Positions 18,687 through 28,372 are shown, counted from the stretch's first letter. The stretch is 64,000 nt of DNA from Propionivibrio hellwigii (GCF_041770905.1 NZ_JBEUWX010000001.1:124001-188000); one strand, 5' to 3'. The notes: a model not told the origin generated them from the letters alone. Made by a program: numbers and translations.

Positions 18687-19358
18687 GGTGTACCTTTCTT
18701 TTCTGTGGCGTTGATCCGTACAGCGGTGGCGATTTTGAACCTGAATCACCGGGCGCCATGCGTGTGCCGGCCCGATGCGCCCGCTTGCCGAACGTCGGTG
18801 ATTCGCTGATGCCCGGCTGATGCTTGGAATTGTCTGGAATTGTAGCGCCATTCGTTCCTCGTATTCCGTGCCCGTCTGATGAAAAGTGTTCATGTCGGGT
18901 CGAGAAACTCGGTTTCCGGCGCACGGCCCCGATTTTTGGTCAATTTGCCACTGTCCGGCACGGCCAGATGCGGGGCGGCATGAAACAGCCAACCAACAAC
19001 CAATAAACAACAACCGACACCAGGTCGATTCGGTGTCGATCCGGCCGCTTTCTGGTCTTGTTACGCTGTGCCCGCCATGCAAAACCGCTGGGTCTCTTGG
19101 TTTTCTCGGTAACTCTCACCATCCGCAAGTCGGCGGGAGCATGGCAGGATATGTCATCCATATGCCATCCTTTTGTCAACCTTTTGTCAGCCCTTTGTCA
19201 GTCTTTTCGCACGCAGCACAAGCAGGTATTCTGGCGGCTATTCTGCCGCCATTCAGGGCTTTGCTGGCTCAGGCGGGTGGCGCCGGGCCGGATGACCGAT
19301 CAGACGATGAAATCGGGTATGCCCGCAAATTTCCGCGATTCTCGTGATGGAGTAAACC
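18687..19358. other. 672-bp divergent intergenic region gloA / mutarotase
   Basis: Lies between two divergent starts and must hold both promoters. Apart from the phased direct repeats at 19169-19212, I see no supported gene; the open frames here are short and lack ribosome sites. Confidence 0.6.
19169..19212 (+). repeat. Four phased 11-bp direct repeats (CCTTTTGTCAR)
   Basis: Three close copies CCTTTTGTCAA, CCTTTTGTCAG, CCCTTTGTCAG and a degenerate fourth (TCTTTTCGCAC) at an exact 11-bp spacing, one helical turn. They lie about 150 bp upstream of the mutarotase gene and may be binding sites on one face of the DNA. Confidence 0.7.
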
Positions 19359-20276
19359 ATGTCCAAGCAGATTCCAGCAGAACTCATCAAGCGAACCCCC
19401 GGCCTTGCCCTGCGCCATTCTTCGGAACTGTGGCCGGAACGCCATCAGCCCGGCGACGCGGGCCTGCCGATGCTCGCCGTCGATAACGCGCTGGGGCGCG
19501 CCATTCTTTCGCCGCATGGCGCGCAAGTCGTGTCCTTCCAGCCCGTTGGCGGAGAAGAAATGCTCTGGCTGTCGCCGCTGACGGCGTTCAGGGCGGGAAC
19601 GCCCATCCGCGGCGGCATCCCGCTCTGCCTGCCCTGGTTTGGCCCCGGCGCCGACGGCAAGCGCATGCATGGCTTTGCCAGAAACCATACGTGGACGCTC
19701 ACGGGCGCTGGAACGACGCCTGCGGGAGAAACGCATATCGTTATGGAACTGTCCGGTGAAGCGTCTTTCTGCGATCTGTGGCCGCATGCCTTTGCTTTCC
19801 GCTTCGATCTGCTCGTCGGCGCGCGGCTCACGCTTGGCCTGTCCGTTGAAAATCGCAGCCCCCGGCCTGTGCCCCTTTCCTTTGCGTTCCATACCTACTT
19901 TGCCGTGGCGAATGTGGCCGATATCCGCATTGGCGGTCTCAACGGGACGCGCTATCTCGACAAGCTCGACAAACGCAACCCTCAGCGACGCAAGCGGCAG
20001 ACGGGTGAGGTGACGATCTCGGCGCACACGGATCGTATTTACCTCGATGTTCCCAGGTGTCAGAGCCTCGTCACCCCTGCCGGACAGACGCATATCGAAT
20101 CCGATGCGCGCTGCGCCGTCGTCTGGAACGCCTGGGACAACGACCGCAACATGCCTGACCTGGGCGCGGGCAACCACGTCGGCTACGTCTGCATCGAGCG
20201 CGGCGACGTTGCTGACCATGCCATCATGCTGATGCCGGGCGAGTGCTACCGCCGCTGGATGATTCTGCAAAACTGA
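19359..20276 (+). CDS. yeaD: D-hexose-6-phosphate mutarotase (YeaD-like aldose epimerase)
   Basis: Interconverts anomers of glucose-6-phosphate and similar sugars. The protein is 305 residues, typical of the YeaD branch. Aldose-epimerase features are visible: RGGIPLCLPWFGP, HGFARNHTWTL (active-site His), SFAFHTYFAV (second His) and a late CIERGD near the conserved acidic residue region. The start ATG follows GATGGAG. It stands alone between a long divergent promoter region and a tandem repeat. Confidence 0.85.
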   Translation: MSKQIPAELIKRTPGLALRHSSELWPERHQPGDAGLPMLAVDNALGRAILSPHGAQVVSFQPVGGEEMLWLSPLTAFRAGTPIRGGIPLCLPWFGPGADGKRMHGFARNHTWTLTGAGTTPAGETHIVMELSGEASFCDLWPHAFAFRFDLLVGARLTLGLSVENRSPRPVPLSFAFHTYFAVANVADIRIGGLNGTRYLDKLDKRNPQRRKRQTGEVTISAHTDRIYLDVPRCQSLVTPAGQTHIESDARCAVVWNAWDNDRNMPDLGAGNHVGYVCIERGDVADHAIMLMPGECYRRWMILQN

Positions 20277-20279
20277 ACC

Positions 20280-20709
20280 GCCCGCCATTTGCCGCCCGAA
20301 TTCGACGATTCCACGATTCTACGAACGTCAGGCGGTAACCGCGGGCTGTCGCCAGTCGTTCCCAGAAGGCATGCCCGGAGACCCGCGAATTTAGGGCGTT
20401 TCCGGCCGGCATGCGCCACAGCCCGCGTAGAATAAGAGCTGCAGGAGAGGGGGCTGAGAATTGGCCTGGAGCGCGGATTCTGGACAAGGAAGCTGACGGC
20501 CCGCCATTTACCGCCCGAATTCGACGATTCCACGATTCCACGAACATCAGGCGGCAACCGCGGGCTGTCGCCAGTCGTTCCCAAAAGGCATGCCCGGAGA
20601 CCCGCGAATTCAGGGCGTTTCCGGCCGGTATGCGCCACAGCCCGCGTAGAATAAGGGCTGCGGAGGAGGGGGCTGAGAATCGGCCTGGAGCGCGGATGCC
20701 GGACAAGGA
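20280..20709. repeat. Tandem 219-bp repeat, two copies
   Basis: Two ~211-bp copies (20280-20490, 20499-20709) at a 219-bp period, about 93-95% alike by eye. Shared marks are CGAATTCGACGATTCCACG, GGCTGTCGCCAGTCGTTCCC and CACAGCCCGCGTAGAATAAG. Frames through it also repeat but have no homology or ribosome site; nothing suggests a gene between 20277 and 20894. Confidence 0.85.
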
Positions 20710-20894
20710 TGGCCGGAAGCATCCAGGCGGCGCGGACGGCAGGCCACCCGCTTTGCCGCGCCCGTGACACCACCCCCTCCGCCGCAACACGATACCCGCA
20801 CTGCGTTGCACCGTACCGATCGGGCAATTTCCGCCACCGGGAAAAGCAAGTAAAATCCGGGCTTCCCGCGTTTTTCCTGCGATTTACGAATCTC

Positions 20895-21833
20895 ATGTCT
20901 TCTACACCCACTTTTCAGGAAGTCATCCTGCGTCTCCAGTCTTTCTGGAACAAACACGGCTGCGCCTTGCTGCAACCCTACGATATGGAAGTCGGCGCCG
21001 GCACCAGCCACACCGCCACCTTCCTGCGCGCCATCGGCCCTGAGCCGTGGAAAGCCGCCTACGTGCAGCCGTCGCGCCGGCCGAAGGATGGCCGTTACGG
21101 CGAAAATCCGAATCGCATGCAGCACTATTATCAGTACCAGGTCGTGCTCAAGCCCGCGCCGGACAATATCCTCGACCTCTACCTCGGCTCGCTGGCGGCG
21201 CTTGGTTTTGATCTGAAGAAAAACGATGTGCGCTTCGTCGAAGACGACTGGGAAAACCCGACGCTTGGCGCCTGGGGGCTGGGCTGGGAAGTGTGGATGA
21301 ATGGCATGGAAGTGACGCAGTTTACGTACTTTCAGCAGGTGGGCGGCATCGACTGCCGGCCGATTACCGGCGAAATCACCTACGGCCTGGAGCGCCTGGC
21401 GATGTACCTGCAAGGCGTTGAGAACGTCTTTGATCTGGTGTGGACCGAGGGGCTGACGTATGGCGATGTCTATCACCAGAATGAAGTCGAGCAGTCGGCC
21501 TACAATTTCGAGCATTCCGATGCCGATTTTCTGTTCAGCGCCTTTTCCGCGCACGAAAAAGAAGCGCAACTGCTCGTGCGTGAGCAACTGGCGCTGCCGG
21601 CCTACGAGCAGGTGCTGAAAGCCGCGCACACCTTCAATCTGCTCGATGCGCGCGGCGCCATTTCCGTCACCGAGCGCGCTGCCTACATCGGCCGCATCCG
21701 CAACCTGGCGCGCAGTGTCGCGCAAAGCTACCTCGACTCGCGTGCGCGCCTCGGCTTCCCGCTTGCGCCGCGCGACTGGGCTGATGAAGTCCTGGAAAAA
21801 CTCGCTGAACAGAACGCCAAGAAAGCTGCCTGA
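20895..21833 (+). CDS. glyQ: Glycyl-tRNA synthetase alpha subunit
   Basis: Catalytic subunit of the heterotetrameric class II glycyl-tRNA synthetase. The protein is 312 residues, standard length, starting MSSTPTFQEVILRLQSFW. Typical GlyQ segments are clear: GCALLQPYDMEVGAGT, QPSRRPKDGRYGENPNR, and FTYFQQVGGIDC. The ATG at 20895 agrees with family N-termini; a longer frame runs back into the tandem repeat. The stop is one base before the glyS start, so the subunits are co-translated. Confidence 0.97.
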   Translation: MSSTPTFQEVILRLQSFWNKHGCALLQPYDMEVGAGTSHTATFLRAIGPEPWKAAYVQPSRRPKDGRYGENPNRMQHYYQYQVVLKPAPDNILDLYLGSLAALGFDLKKNDVRFVEDDWENPTLGAWGLGWEVWMNGMEVTQFTYFQQVGGIDCRPITGEITYGLERLAMYLQGVENVFDLVWTEGLTYGDVYHQNEVEQSAYNFEHSDADFLFSAFSAHEKEAQLLVREQLALPAYEQVLKAAHTFNLLDARGAISVTERAAYIGRIRNLARSVAQSYLDSRARLGFPLAPRDWADEVLEKLAEQNAKKAA

Positions 21834-21834
21834 T

Positions 21835-24069
21835 ATGAGTACAAACAATCTGCTCGTCGAACTGTTCGTCGAAGAATTGCCACCGAAAGCGCTGAAGAAA
21901 CTCGGCGAAGCGTTTGCCTCGACGCTGGCCGAAGCGCTTATCGGCGCTGACCTGGCAGCCGCCGATGCGCGCGTTACCGCCTACGCCACCCCGCGCCGCC
22001 TGGCGGCTCATATCACGAACGTGCTATCCGTCGCGCCGGAGCGCGCCGTCTCGACGCGACTGATGCCGGTCAGCGTCGGCCTTGATGCAGCCGGTCAGGC
22101 AACGCCCGCCCTGCGCAAAAAACTGGCCTCGCTCGGACTGGAGGCTGCCGATGTATCGCAGCTGCGCCGAGCACACGACGGCAAGGTCGAGGCGCTGTTT
22201 CACGATAGCCGCGCGCCCGGCGCAACGCTGGCCGACGGCCTGCAGAAAGCGCTCGATACGGCGATTGCGGCTTTGCCGATCCCCAAGGTGATGGCCTACC
22301 AGCTACACGCACACTGCGCACAGCCGGGCTGGACGACCGTGCATTTTGTCCGTCCGGCACACGGACTGGTCGCGCTGCATGGCCGCGATGTCGTGCCGGT
22401 CTCGGCGCTGGGATTGACTGCCGGACGCACGACGCATGGTCACCGCTTTGAAGCCGCCGCCGATCCGCTCGATATTGCTGATGCCGACGCCTATGCCGCG
22501 ACGCTGAAGGAACAAGGCGCCGTCATTGCCAGTTATGAAGAACGTTGCCAAGAGATCGTTCGCCAGATCCGCAGCAAAGCCAATGCGCTGAAATGTCGCC
22601 TCGAAGTCGAGCCTGCCCATTTGACTGACGGGGCGCAGGAAGCCGCATTGCTGGAAAATCCGCTCGTTCAGGAAGTCACCGCGCTGGTCGAATGGCCGAA
22701 CGTCCTGCCCGGCCAGTTCGAGGAAACCTTCCTCGAAGTGCCGCAGGAATGCCTGATTCTGACGATGAAGGCCAACCAGAAATATTTTCCGCTACTCGAC
22801 GATGCCGGGCGACTGACCAACCGTTTCCTGATCGTCGCCAACATTCGCCCGGACGATGAGCGCGCCGTGATCGAAGGCAACGAGCGCGTCGTCCGCCCGC
22901 GCCTGGCCGACGCCAAATTCTTCTTTGACCAGGATCGCAAGAAAACGCTGGAAAGCCGCATTCCGGAGCTGGACAAGGTTGTCTATCACAACAAACTGGG
23001 GACACAGGGCGAACGCTCGTTGCGCGTTGCCGCGCTCGCCAAGGCCATCGCCGGGCAACTCGGCGGCGCGCTGGCGCAGCCGGCGGAACGCGCCGCAAGT
23101 CTTGCTAAAGCCGATCTGCTCACCGGCATGGTCGGCGAATTCCCTGAGCTGCAAGGCATCATGGGGCGCTACTACGCCCTGCACGATGGGTTGGCGCCTG
23201 AAATTGCCGACGCCATTGAAGACCATTACAAACCCCGCTTTGCCGGCGACGAGCTGCCGCGCGGCCAGGTCGGCACCATCGTGGCGCTGGCCGACAAGCT
23301 GGAGACGCTGGTGGGCCTGTTCGGCATCGGCCAGATGCCGACCGGCGATAAGGACCCCTTTGCCCTGCGCCGCCATGCGCTGGGCGTCATCCGCATGCTG
23401 ATCGAAAAAGATTTACCGCTTGAAGTGTCGTCCATCATCGAAATGGCGCGTGAAGTACACAACGACGAAGCGATTCAACGGGCTGCGCACAAGGCCGCGG
23501 CAGGTGGAGATGCATTTACACAACGAAAACCGTTCGATCCAGCAACCTCTCAGCAAGTACTCGATTTCATCTACGAGCGCCTGGCCGGCGTGTTGCGCGA
23601 GCAAGGTTATTCGGCGCAGGAGGTCGATGCGGTGCTGAGCCGGCGGCCGCAGCATCTGGCGGGCGTTGCCGCCCGGCTTGCCGCCGTGCGCGCCTTTTCG
23701 GCACTGCCGGAAGCCGCCGCGCTGGCCGCCGCCAACAAGCGCGTGAGCAATATTCTGAAAAAGGCCGGGCCGTCCGTGACGGACGATGCCAACGTCGATC
23801 CGGCGTTGCTGCGCGAGTCTGCCGAGCAGGCATTGGCGGCGGCGCTGGCCGAGGCGCGGCCTAAGGCCGACGCCGCTTTCGAGCAGGGCGACTATACGGC
23901 GTCACTGCAAGCGCTGGCGGCTTTGCGTGCGCCGGTCGATGCGTTTTTTGCCGACGTGATGGTTAATGCCGATGATCCGGCGCTCAAGGCCAACCGGCTG
24001 GCGCTGCTTGCCGCCCTGCATGCGGCGATGAACCGCGTTGCCGACTTGTCGCGCTTGCAGTCGGCCTAA
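21835..24069 (+). CDS. glyS: Glycyl-tRNA synthetase beta subunit
   Basis: Beta subunit of glycyl-tRNA synthetase, needed for tRNA binding. The protein is 744 residues, somewhat longer than the ~690-700 usual. It starts MSTNNLLVELFVEELPPKAL, the family signature, and includes NEVTALVEWPNVLPG-like and LTMKANQKYF segments, an HD-like ALHDGL region and a C-terminal anticodon-binding domain (FFADVMVNADD). A run near codons 560-580 (HKAAAGGDAFTQRKPFDPATSQ) looks like a lineage-specific insert and may account for part of the extra length. Confidence 0.96.
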   Translation: MSTNNLLVELFVEELPPKALKKLGEAFASTLAEALIGADLAAADARVTAYATPRRLAAHITNVLSVAPERAVSTRLMPVSVGLDAAGQATPALRKKLASLGLEAADVSQLRRAHDGKVEALFHDSRAPGATLADGLQKALDTAIAALPIPKVMAYQLHAHCAQPGWTTVHFVRPAHGLVALHGRDVVPVSALGLTAGRTTHGHRFEAAADPLDIADADAYAATLKEQGAVIASYEERCQEIVRQIRSKANALKCRLEVEPAHLTDGAQEAALLENPLVQEVTALVEWPNVLPGQFEETFLEVPQECLILTMKANQKYFPLLDDAGRLTNRFLIVANIRPDDERAVIEGNERVVRPRLADAKFFFDQDRKKTLESRIPELDKVVYHNKLGTQGERSLRVAALAKAIAGQLGGALAQPAERAASLAKADLLTGMVGEFPELQGIMGRYYALHDGLAPEIADAIEDHYKPRFAGDELPRGQVGTIVALADKLETLVGLFGIGQMPTGDKDPFALRRHALGVIRMLIEKDLPLEVSSIIEMAREVHNDEAIQRAAHKAAAGGDAFTQRKPFDPATSQQVLDFIYERLAGVLREQGYSAQEVDAVLSRRPQHLAGVAARLAAVRAFSALPEAAALAAANKRVSNILKKAGPSVTDDANVDPALLRESAEQALAAALAEARPKADAAFEQGDYTASLQALAALRAPVDAFFADVMVNADDPALKANRLALLAALHAAMNRVADLSRLQSA

Positions 24070-24248
24070 GCCATGTACGGCGGACAGGGCGCGCACGGGA
24101 GGCACGGAACGGACCAGGCGCCGCGTGTGGTCGGCATCCCGCAGGCGGGCCGCTTGCTGCCTGAATGCCCAATGCGCCGCACTGTTTCTCTGGCGAGCTG
24201 TCCACGCAAAGCATCCGCCGCTCCTTTTCAATTTCCGCAGATTTTTCC

Positions 24249-24893
24249 ATGAAGCTCATCATTCTCGACCGCGACGGCGTCATCAACCATGACTCCGAGC
24301 GCTTTATCAAGTCGCCCGCCGAATGGCGCGCCATTCCCGGCAGCCCGGAAGCCATCGCCCGGCTCTCCCAGGCGGGCTACCGCGTCGTCGTCGCCACCAA
24401 CCAGTCGGGCATCGGCCGCGGCCTGTTCGACATGGAAACGCTCAACGCCATCCACACCAAAATGCATCAGACAGTGCAGGCCGCCGGCGGGCGCATCGAC
24501 GCCATTTTTTACTGCCCGCACGCCGCCGACGCCAAATGCGACTGCCGCAAGCCGAAACCGGGCATGCTCAAGCAGATTGCCGCCTGCTTTAATGCCGACC
24601 TGACCGGTGTTTTTGCCGTCGGTGATTCGCTGCGCGACCTGGAAGCCGCCGTCAGCGCCGGCGCCAGCCCGGTGTTGGTACTGACCGGCAAGGGCGAAAA
24701 TACCTATGCCAACGAGACCCTGCCTGCCGGTACGCAGGTGTTCGACGATCTCGCACAGGTGGTCGACGCCATGCTCATGGCGGAGAAAAAAGCGGAAAAA
24801 GTAGAGAAGGCAGAAAAAGCAGAGAGGGCAGAGAAGGCCGAAAAAACCGAGAGAACAGAAAGCAAAAGCGAAAAGGTGGAAAGAAAAACCTGA
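24249..24893 (+). CDS. gmhB: D-glycero-D-manno-heptose 1,7-bisphosphate phosphatase with charged tail
   Basis: HAD-family phosphatase of the ADP-heptose pathway for LPS core. The start ATG at 24249 gives MKLIILDRDGVIN with the DxD nucleophile motif. TNQSG and the zinc-binding CPHAADAKCDCRKPKPGM follow, then VGDSLRDLEAA (motif IV). The enzyme is complete by about residue 180. An unusual ~33-residue Lys/Glu/Ala tail follows (AEKVEKAEKAERAEKAEKTE type repeats) that the family lacks. The DNA of this tail is almost pure purine. plsC lies 36 bases downstream. Confidence 0.93.
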   Translation: MKLIILDRDGVINHDSERFIKSPAEWRAIPGSPEAIARLSQAGYRVVVATNQSGIGRGLFDMETLNAIHTKMHQTVQAAGGRIDAIFYCPHAADAKCDCRKPKPGMLKQIAACFNADLTGVFAVGDSLRDLEAAVSAGASPVLVLTGKGENTYANETLPAGTQVFDDLAQVVDAMLMAEKKAEKVEKAEKAERAEKAEKTERTESKSEKVERKT

Positions 24894-24929
24894 GGCCCGC
24901 CTCGTCACCAGAACGGATCGTACCCAACC

Positions 24930-25649
24930 ATGATTGCCTTGTTCCGTACGCTAATTTTTGCGCCGCTGGCCATTCTTACCACGCTGATTGCCAGCGTGCT
25001 GGTGTTGCTGACGGCGATCTTCCCCATGCGTGTGCGCTTTGCCATTATCCGTGTCTGGTACACCGTCGTGCTCGGCCTGTGCAAGACGGTGCTTGGCCTG
25101 CGCTATCGCCTGCTCGGCCGCGAGCATATTCCGTCCGGCGCCTGCGTCGTGCTCGCCAAACATGAGTCGGCCTGGGAAACCATCGCCTTACAGCAGATTT
25201 TTCCTCCTGTCGTTTTTGTCCTCAAGAAATCTTTGCTGAACATCCCGATTCTCGGCTGGGCATTTATCGCCGTGCGGATGATTTCGATCGACCGCAAAGC
25301 GGGCCGCGACGCTTTGCGGCAAGTCGCCGAACAAGGCCAAAAACGGCTGGCGGAAGGCATTTCTGTCGCGATCTTTCCCGAGGGGACGCGCACATTGCCT
25401 GGTGAAATCCGGCGATTCAAGCCCGGCGGCGCATACCTGGCCGTCAGCACGGGCGCTGTGGCCGTACCGGTTGCACACAATGCCGGTGATTTCTGGAGCA
25501 AGCGTTTCGCCAAGCGGGCGGGCGAAATTATCGTCAGCGTCGGCCCGCCCATCGATCCAAAAGGTAAAACCGCAGAAGAGGTCAATCGCCTTGCAGAAGC
25601 GTGGGTTAGCGAAGAAATGCAGCGCATTGCGCCGTACCGCAATCATTGA
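24930..25649 (+). CDS. plsC: 1-acyl-sn-glycerol-3-phosphate acyltransferase
   Basis: Makes phosphatidate from lysophosphatidate at the inner membrane. The protein is 239 residues with two N-terminal hydrophobic segments. The acyltransferase motif is KHESAWE, an HX4E form instead of the textbook HX4D; related betaproteobacterial PlsC proteins I know of also carry Glu here. The second conserved motif FPEGTR is present. The gene follows gmhB closely and probably shares its transcript. Confidence 0.92.
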   Translation: MIALFRTLIFAPLAILTTLIASVLVLLTAIFPMRVRFAIIRVWYTVVLGLCKTVLGLRYRLLGREHIPSGACVVLAKHESAWETIALQQIFPPVVFVLKKSLLNIPILGWAFIAVRMISIDRKAGRDALRQVAEQGQKRLAEGISVAIFPEGTRTLPGEIRRFKPGGAYLAVSTGAVAVPVAHNAGDFWSKRFAKRAGEIIVSVGPPIDPKGKTAEEVNRLAEAWVSEEMQRIAPYRNH

Positions 25650-25757
25650 TGAGCCTCGATTTTTTGCGTAGTGGCACTGCGTTACGGAAACGGTCGAGTT
25701 TCGCGGCAACAGACGCTGTCGCGCCGCGATAGGGGCGCAATAGTCGATCGACACGGT

Positions 25758-26588
25758 ATGCCGCAACGGATCGAACATTCTCTGGAATTGCCTTTTCCGG
25801 ATCGGGCAGTGCGTCCGGCAGGGGAAACGCTGCACACCATTGTTCTGCATGATCGCATCGTGCCTTACTCGCTGCGCCGCAGCCGCCGGCGCAGCATCGG
25901 CCTGTCCATTGACGAGCGCGGACTGCGTGTCGGCGCGCCTTTGCGGGCGGCACTGAGCGAAATCGAAGCCCTAATTTGCCGGCATGGCGACTGGGTTGCG
26001 CAAAAACTCGATGAATGGCGTACCCGCCGTCGTCCGCCGCCACAGGCCATCACTGACGGCGCAACAGTTCCCTACCTGGGCGGCACGCTCAGACTGCATC
26101 TGATGCAAGGCGGCAACCAGATTCGTTGGGAAGAACAGGGGGCGGGAGCCTTGAAAGCCGATGACACACGCGAAGATGGCGCCAATAGCCTGCATGTCGA
26201 TGGCGGTGCGCCGCGCTTGATACTGGCCGCACGCACGCCGGACGATGCAGCGCGCCTGCTTGAGCGCGCCCTGCGGCGACGCGCCATGGCGATTTTTCGG
26301 GAACGGCTGGCGCATTTTGCTCGCCAGTTTGGCTTGCCCGTACCGCCACTGGCCTTGAGTGCCGCGCGTACACGCTGGGGAAGCTGTAGCCTGCGCACCG
26401 GCATCCGGCTCAACTGGCGGCTGATTCACTATCGGCAGGCATTGATCGACTACGTGATCATCCACGAACTGGCGCACCTGCGCGAAATGAACCACAGTGC
26501 GCGCTTCTGGGCCATTGTCGAGCGCTACTGCCCGAATTACCGGCAATTGCGCGAAGAGCTGAAACGCCTGCCGACACGCACTCCCTGA
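25758..26588 (+). CDS. YgjP-like metallopeptidase (M48/DUF45 family)
   Basis: Putative zinc protease of unknown substrate. The catalytic motif is HELAHLREMNHSARFW near residues 235-250, the HExxH plus downstream His pattern of YgjP-like proteins. The N-terminal half has YSLRRSRRRSIGLSI, also usual. The start at 25758 (MPQRIEHSLELPF) resembles family N-termini; an in-frame GTG at 25671 would add 29 residues. It lies just after plsC, a common betaproteobacterial neighbour. An IS element was inserted 36 bp past its stop. Confidence 0.85.
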   Translation: MPQRIEHSLELPFPDRAVRPAGETLHTIVLHDRIVPYSLRRSRRRSIGLSIDERGLRVGAPLRAALSEIEALICRHGDWVAQKLDEWRTRRRPPPQAITDGATVPYLGGTLRLHLMQGGNQIRWEEQGAGALKADDTREDGANSLHVDGGAPRLILAARTPDDAARLLERALRRRAMAIFRERLAHFARQFGLPVPPLALSAARTRWGSCSLRTGIRLNWRLIHYRQALIDYVIIHELAHLREMNHSARFWAIVERYCPNYRQLREELKRLPTRTP

Positions 26589-26628
26589 CGTGCTGATTGC
26601 AGAAGAACAATGCCTCACCGGCCGCTAG

Positions 26629-28334
26629 CCCACATTTCTCACACTCTCACGGTTCGGCCCCCGTTGGCGCGGCTTTTTCCTTCACGCGTTGCCGTGACCG
26701 CGAGGATTCAGGCCCGCGAGCGGCCAATGGAGTGCAGGCGGGTGAGGTTCTGCGGGCGGTCAGGTGCGTTGAGGGGGCAAGCGGCGCTGTTTGGGCATGA
26801 GACCGCCTCGCGCGAACGGGAGCGCGATCGGATCAGCAGGGCCACGGTGGCGTGGCGGATCAGCCGGGGGCGAGTCTGGCCTGGGCCAGGCGCCAGGTGG
26901 TCTGGAACGGATGACTGCTGGCCATGCTGACATGGATGCGGCGCACGCTGATCTTGACCCGTGCGCCGATCTTGAGCAGTTTCAGGCGCAGGCTCTCGCA
27001 GGTGGCCTCGGCCAGTTCGGTGCCAGCCAGCCCGATGCGGCACAGCGCTTCGAGCATGACGTAGGCGAAGGAGGCGAACCACAGCCGCAGCTGATTGGCC
27101 CGCATCGTCGCCGTTGAGGTGCGATCGGCGAACAGGTGTAGCTGGCACTCCTTGATGCGGTTCTCCATTTCGCCTCGGGCGCAGTACAGCGCCTCGTACA
27201 GTTCGCGTGCCGGCCAGCGCTGAGCGTCCAGGCTGGTGACGATGAAGCGCGGATTGGCCTTGCCCGGCAGCTGCTCGGCCTTGCCGACGACCCGCCGGGC
27301 GCACGACCAGCTGTCAAGGGTGCGGTAGGTGAAGTCGCGAAACCGCCGTGCGGGCTTGCCGGTCTGGGTGCATTCGGCCTGCGCCTGGCTCATCTCGGTT
27401 TCGATCTGGGCCTTGAGCCGGTCGTTCTTGGCCAGCCCGAAGACGAAGTCGATGTGCGTCTGCTCGCACCAACTCATCAAGGCATCGCGCGCAAAGCCCG
27501 AGTCGGCACGCAGCACGATGCGCACCTCCGGCCAGTGGCGGCGGATCTGGGTGACGATGCGTTCGAGTTCATCGATGCTGCCCGCCGAGGCATCCGTGTT
27601 GGCCCGGCGCAGCTTGGCGGCGAGCAGATGTCGGCCGCAGAAGATGTACAGCGGCAGGTAGCAGTAGCCGCCGTAGTAACCATGGAAGAAACGCCCTTCC
27701 TGCTGGCCGTGCAGCGGGTCGTCGGTGGCGTCCAGATCGAGGATGATCTCGTCAGGTGCCTGCTCGTGCGCCTCAATGAAGCACGCGACGAACAGCGACT
27801 CGAAGGCCGCCGGATCGTGAGCGATCTTGTGATAGCGCGAACCGTCCTTGGTGTCGGGGGCATGTTCGAGCCGGTTCAAGGTCGACTTGCCCGCCAGCGG
27901 CTCGCAGCCCTTGCGCCGAGCGCTGAGCTTACCGGCCAGCGTGGCCAGTACCGGGTCACGGCGCAATTGATCGTGATCGTTCAGGTCCTCGTAGCCCAGC
28001 GCGATCCCCACGATCCGTTGCATCACCAACGTGTGCACCGTGTGTTCGATCAGCTCCGGATCGCGCCCATCCTCGAAGCAGGCCGCCACCCGTTCGGTCA
28101 GCCGCAAGGTGCGATCGACCTCGCGCAGCAACAGCGCGCCCGCATCCGAACTGATCTGCCCTCCGTCGAAATCCACCGCCACCTGGCGGCCATCAATACG
28201 CTTCGCGCATGGGCTGACTACGGTACACTGTGTCGGCATCGCGGCTTCCTCAGAGATATGGTTAAGTCGTTCTCGCAAAAAAACTTTCTTATATCTCCGG
28301 CCGCGATGCACCTTCTATCTGTGAGAAATGCGGG
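26629..28334 (-). mobile_element. Complete IS1380-family insertion sequence
   Basis: 1,706-bp element bounded by 15-bp terminal inverted repeats CCCACATTTCTCACA and CCCGCATTTCTCACA (one mismatch), flanked on both sides by CTAG (26625-26628 and 28335-28338), a 4-bp target duplication as expected for IS1380. It contains one transposase gene and sits in the short gap between a metallopeptidase gene and the end of lnt, breaking neither. Confidence 0.9.
26860..28239 (-). CDS. IS1380-family transposase
   Basis: DDE transposase of 459 residues. The ATG at 28239 (MPTQCTVVSPCAKR) was chosen over an upstream TTG/ATG because homology starts here. Visible family features are DFDGGQISSDAGALLLREVD near the N-terminus, a first Asp in DEIILDLDATDDP, a second in VRIVLRADSGFARD, and the Y-x2-R-x3-E-x6-K-like CARGEMENRIKECQ region holding the Glu. 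The frame is intact, so the element may be active. Confidence 0.93.
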   Translation of the reverse strand: MPTQCTVVSPCAKRIDGRQVAVDFDGGQISSDAGALLLREVDRTLRLTERVAACFEDGRDPELIEHTVHTLVMQRIVGIALGYEDLNDHDQLRRDPVLATLAGKLSARRKGCEPLAGKSTLNRLEHAPDTKDGSRYHKIAHDPAAFESLFVACFIEAHEQAPDEIILDLDATDDPLHGQQEGRFFHGYYGGYCYLPLYIFCGRHLLAAKLRRANTDASAGSIDELERIVTQIRRHWPEVRIVLRADSGFARDALMSWCEQTHIDFVFGLAKNDRLKAQIETEMSQAQAECTQTGKPARRFRDFTYRTLDSWSCARRVVGKAEQLPGKANPRFIVTSLDAQRWPARELYEALYCARGEMENRIKECQLHLFADRTSTATMRANQLRLWFASFAYVMLEALCRIGLAGTELAEATCESLRLKLLKIGARVKISVRRIHVSMASSHPFQTTWRLAQARLAPG

Positions 28335-28372
28335 CTAGAAGCATCATTGAGCGGCTAAGCAGTAGGCTTGAC

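Noticed and set aside
25671..25757. GTG start for the YgjP-like gene 29 codons upstream
   Set aside because: The added residues are Arg-rich and without family match; the ATG at 25758 fits known N-termini better, though not proven.
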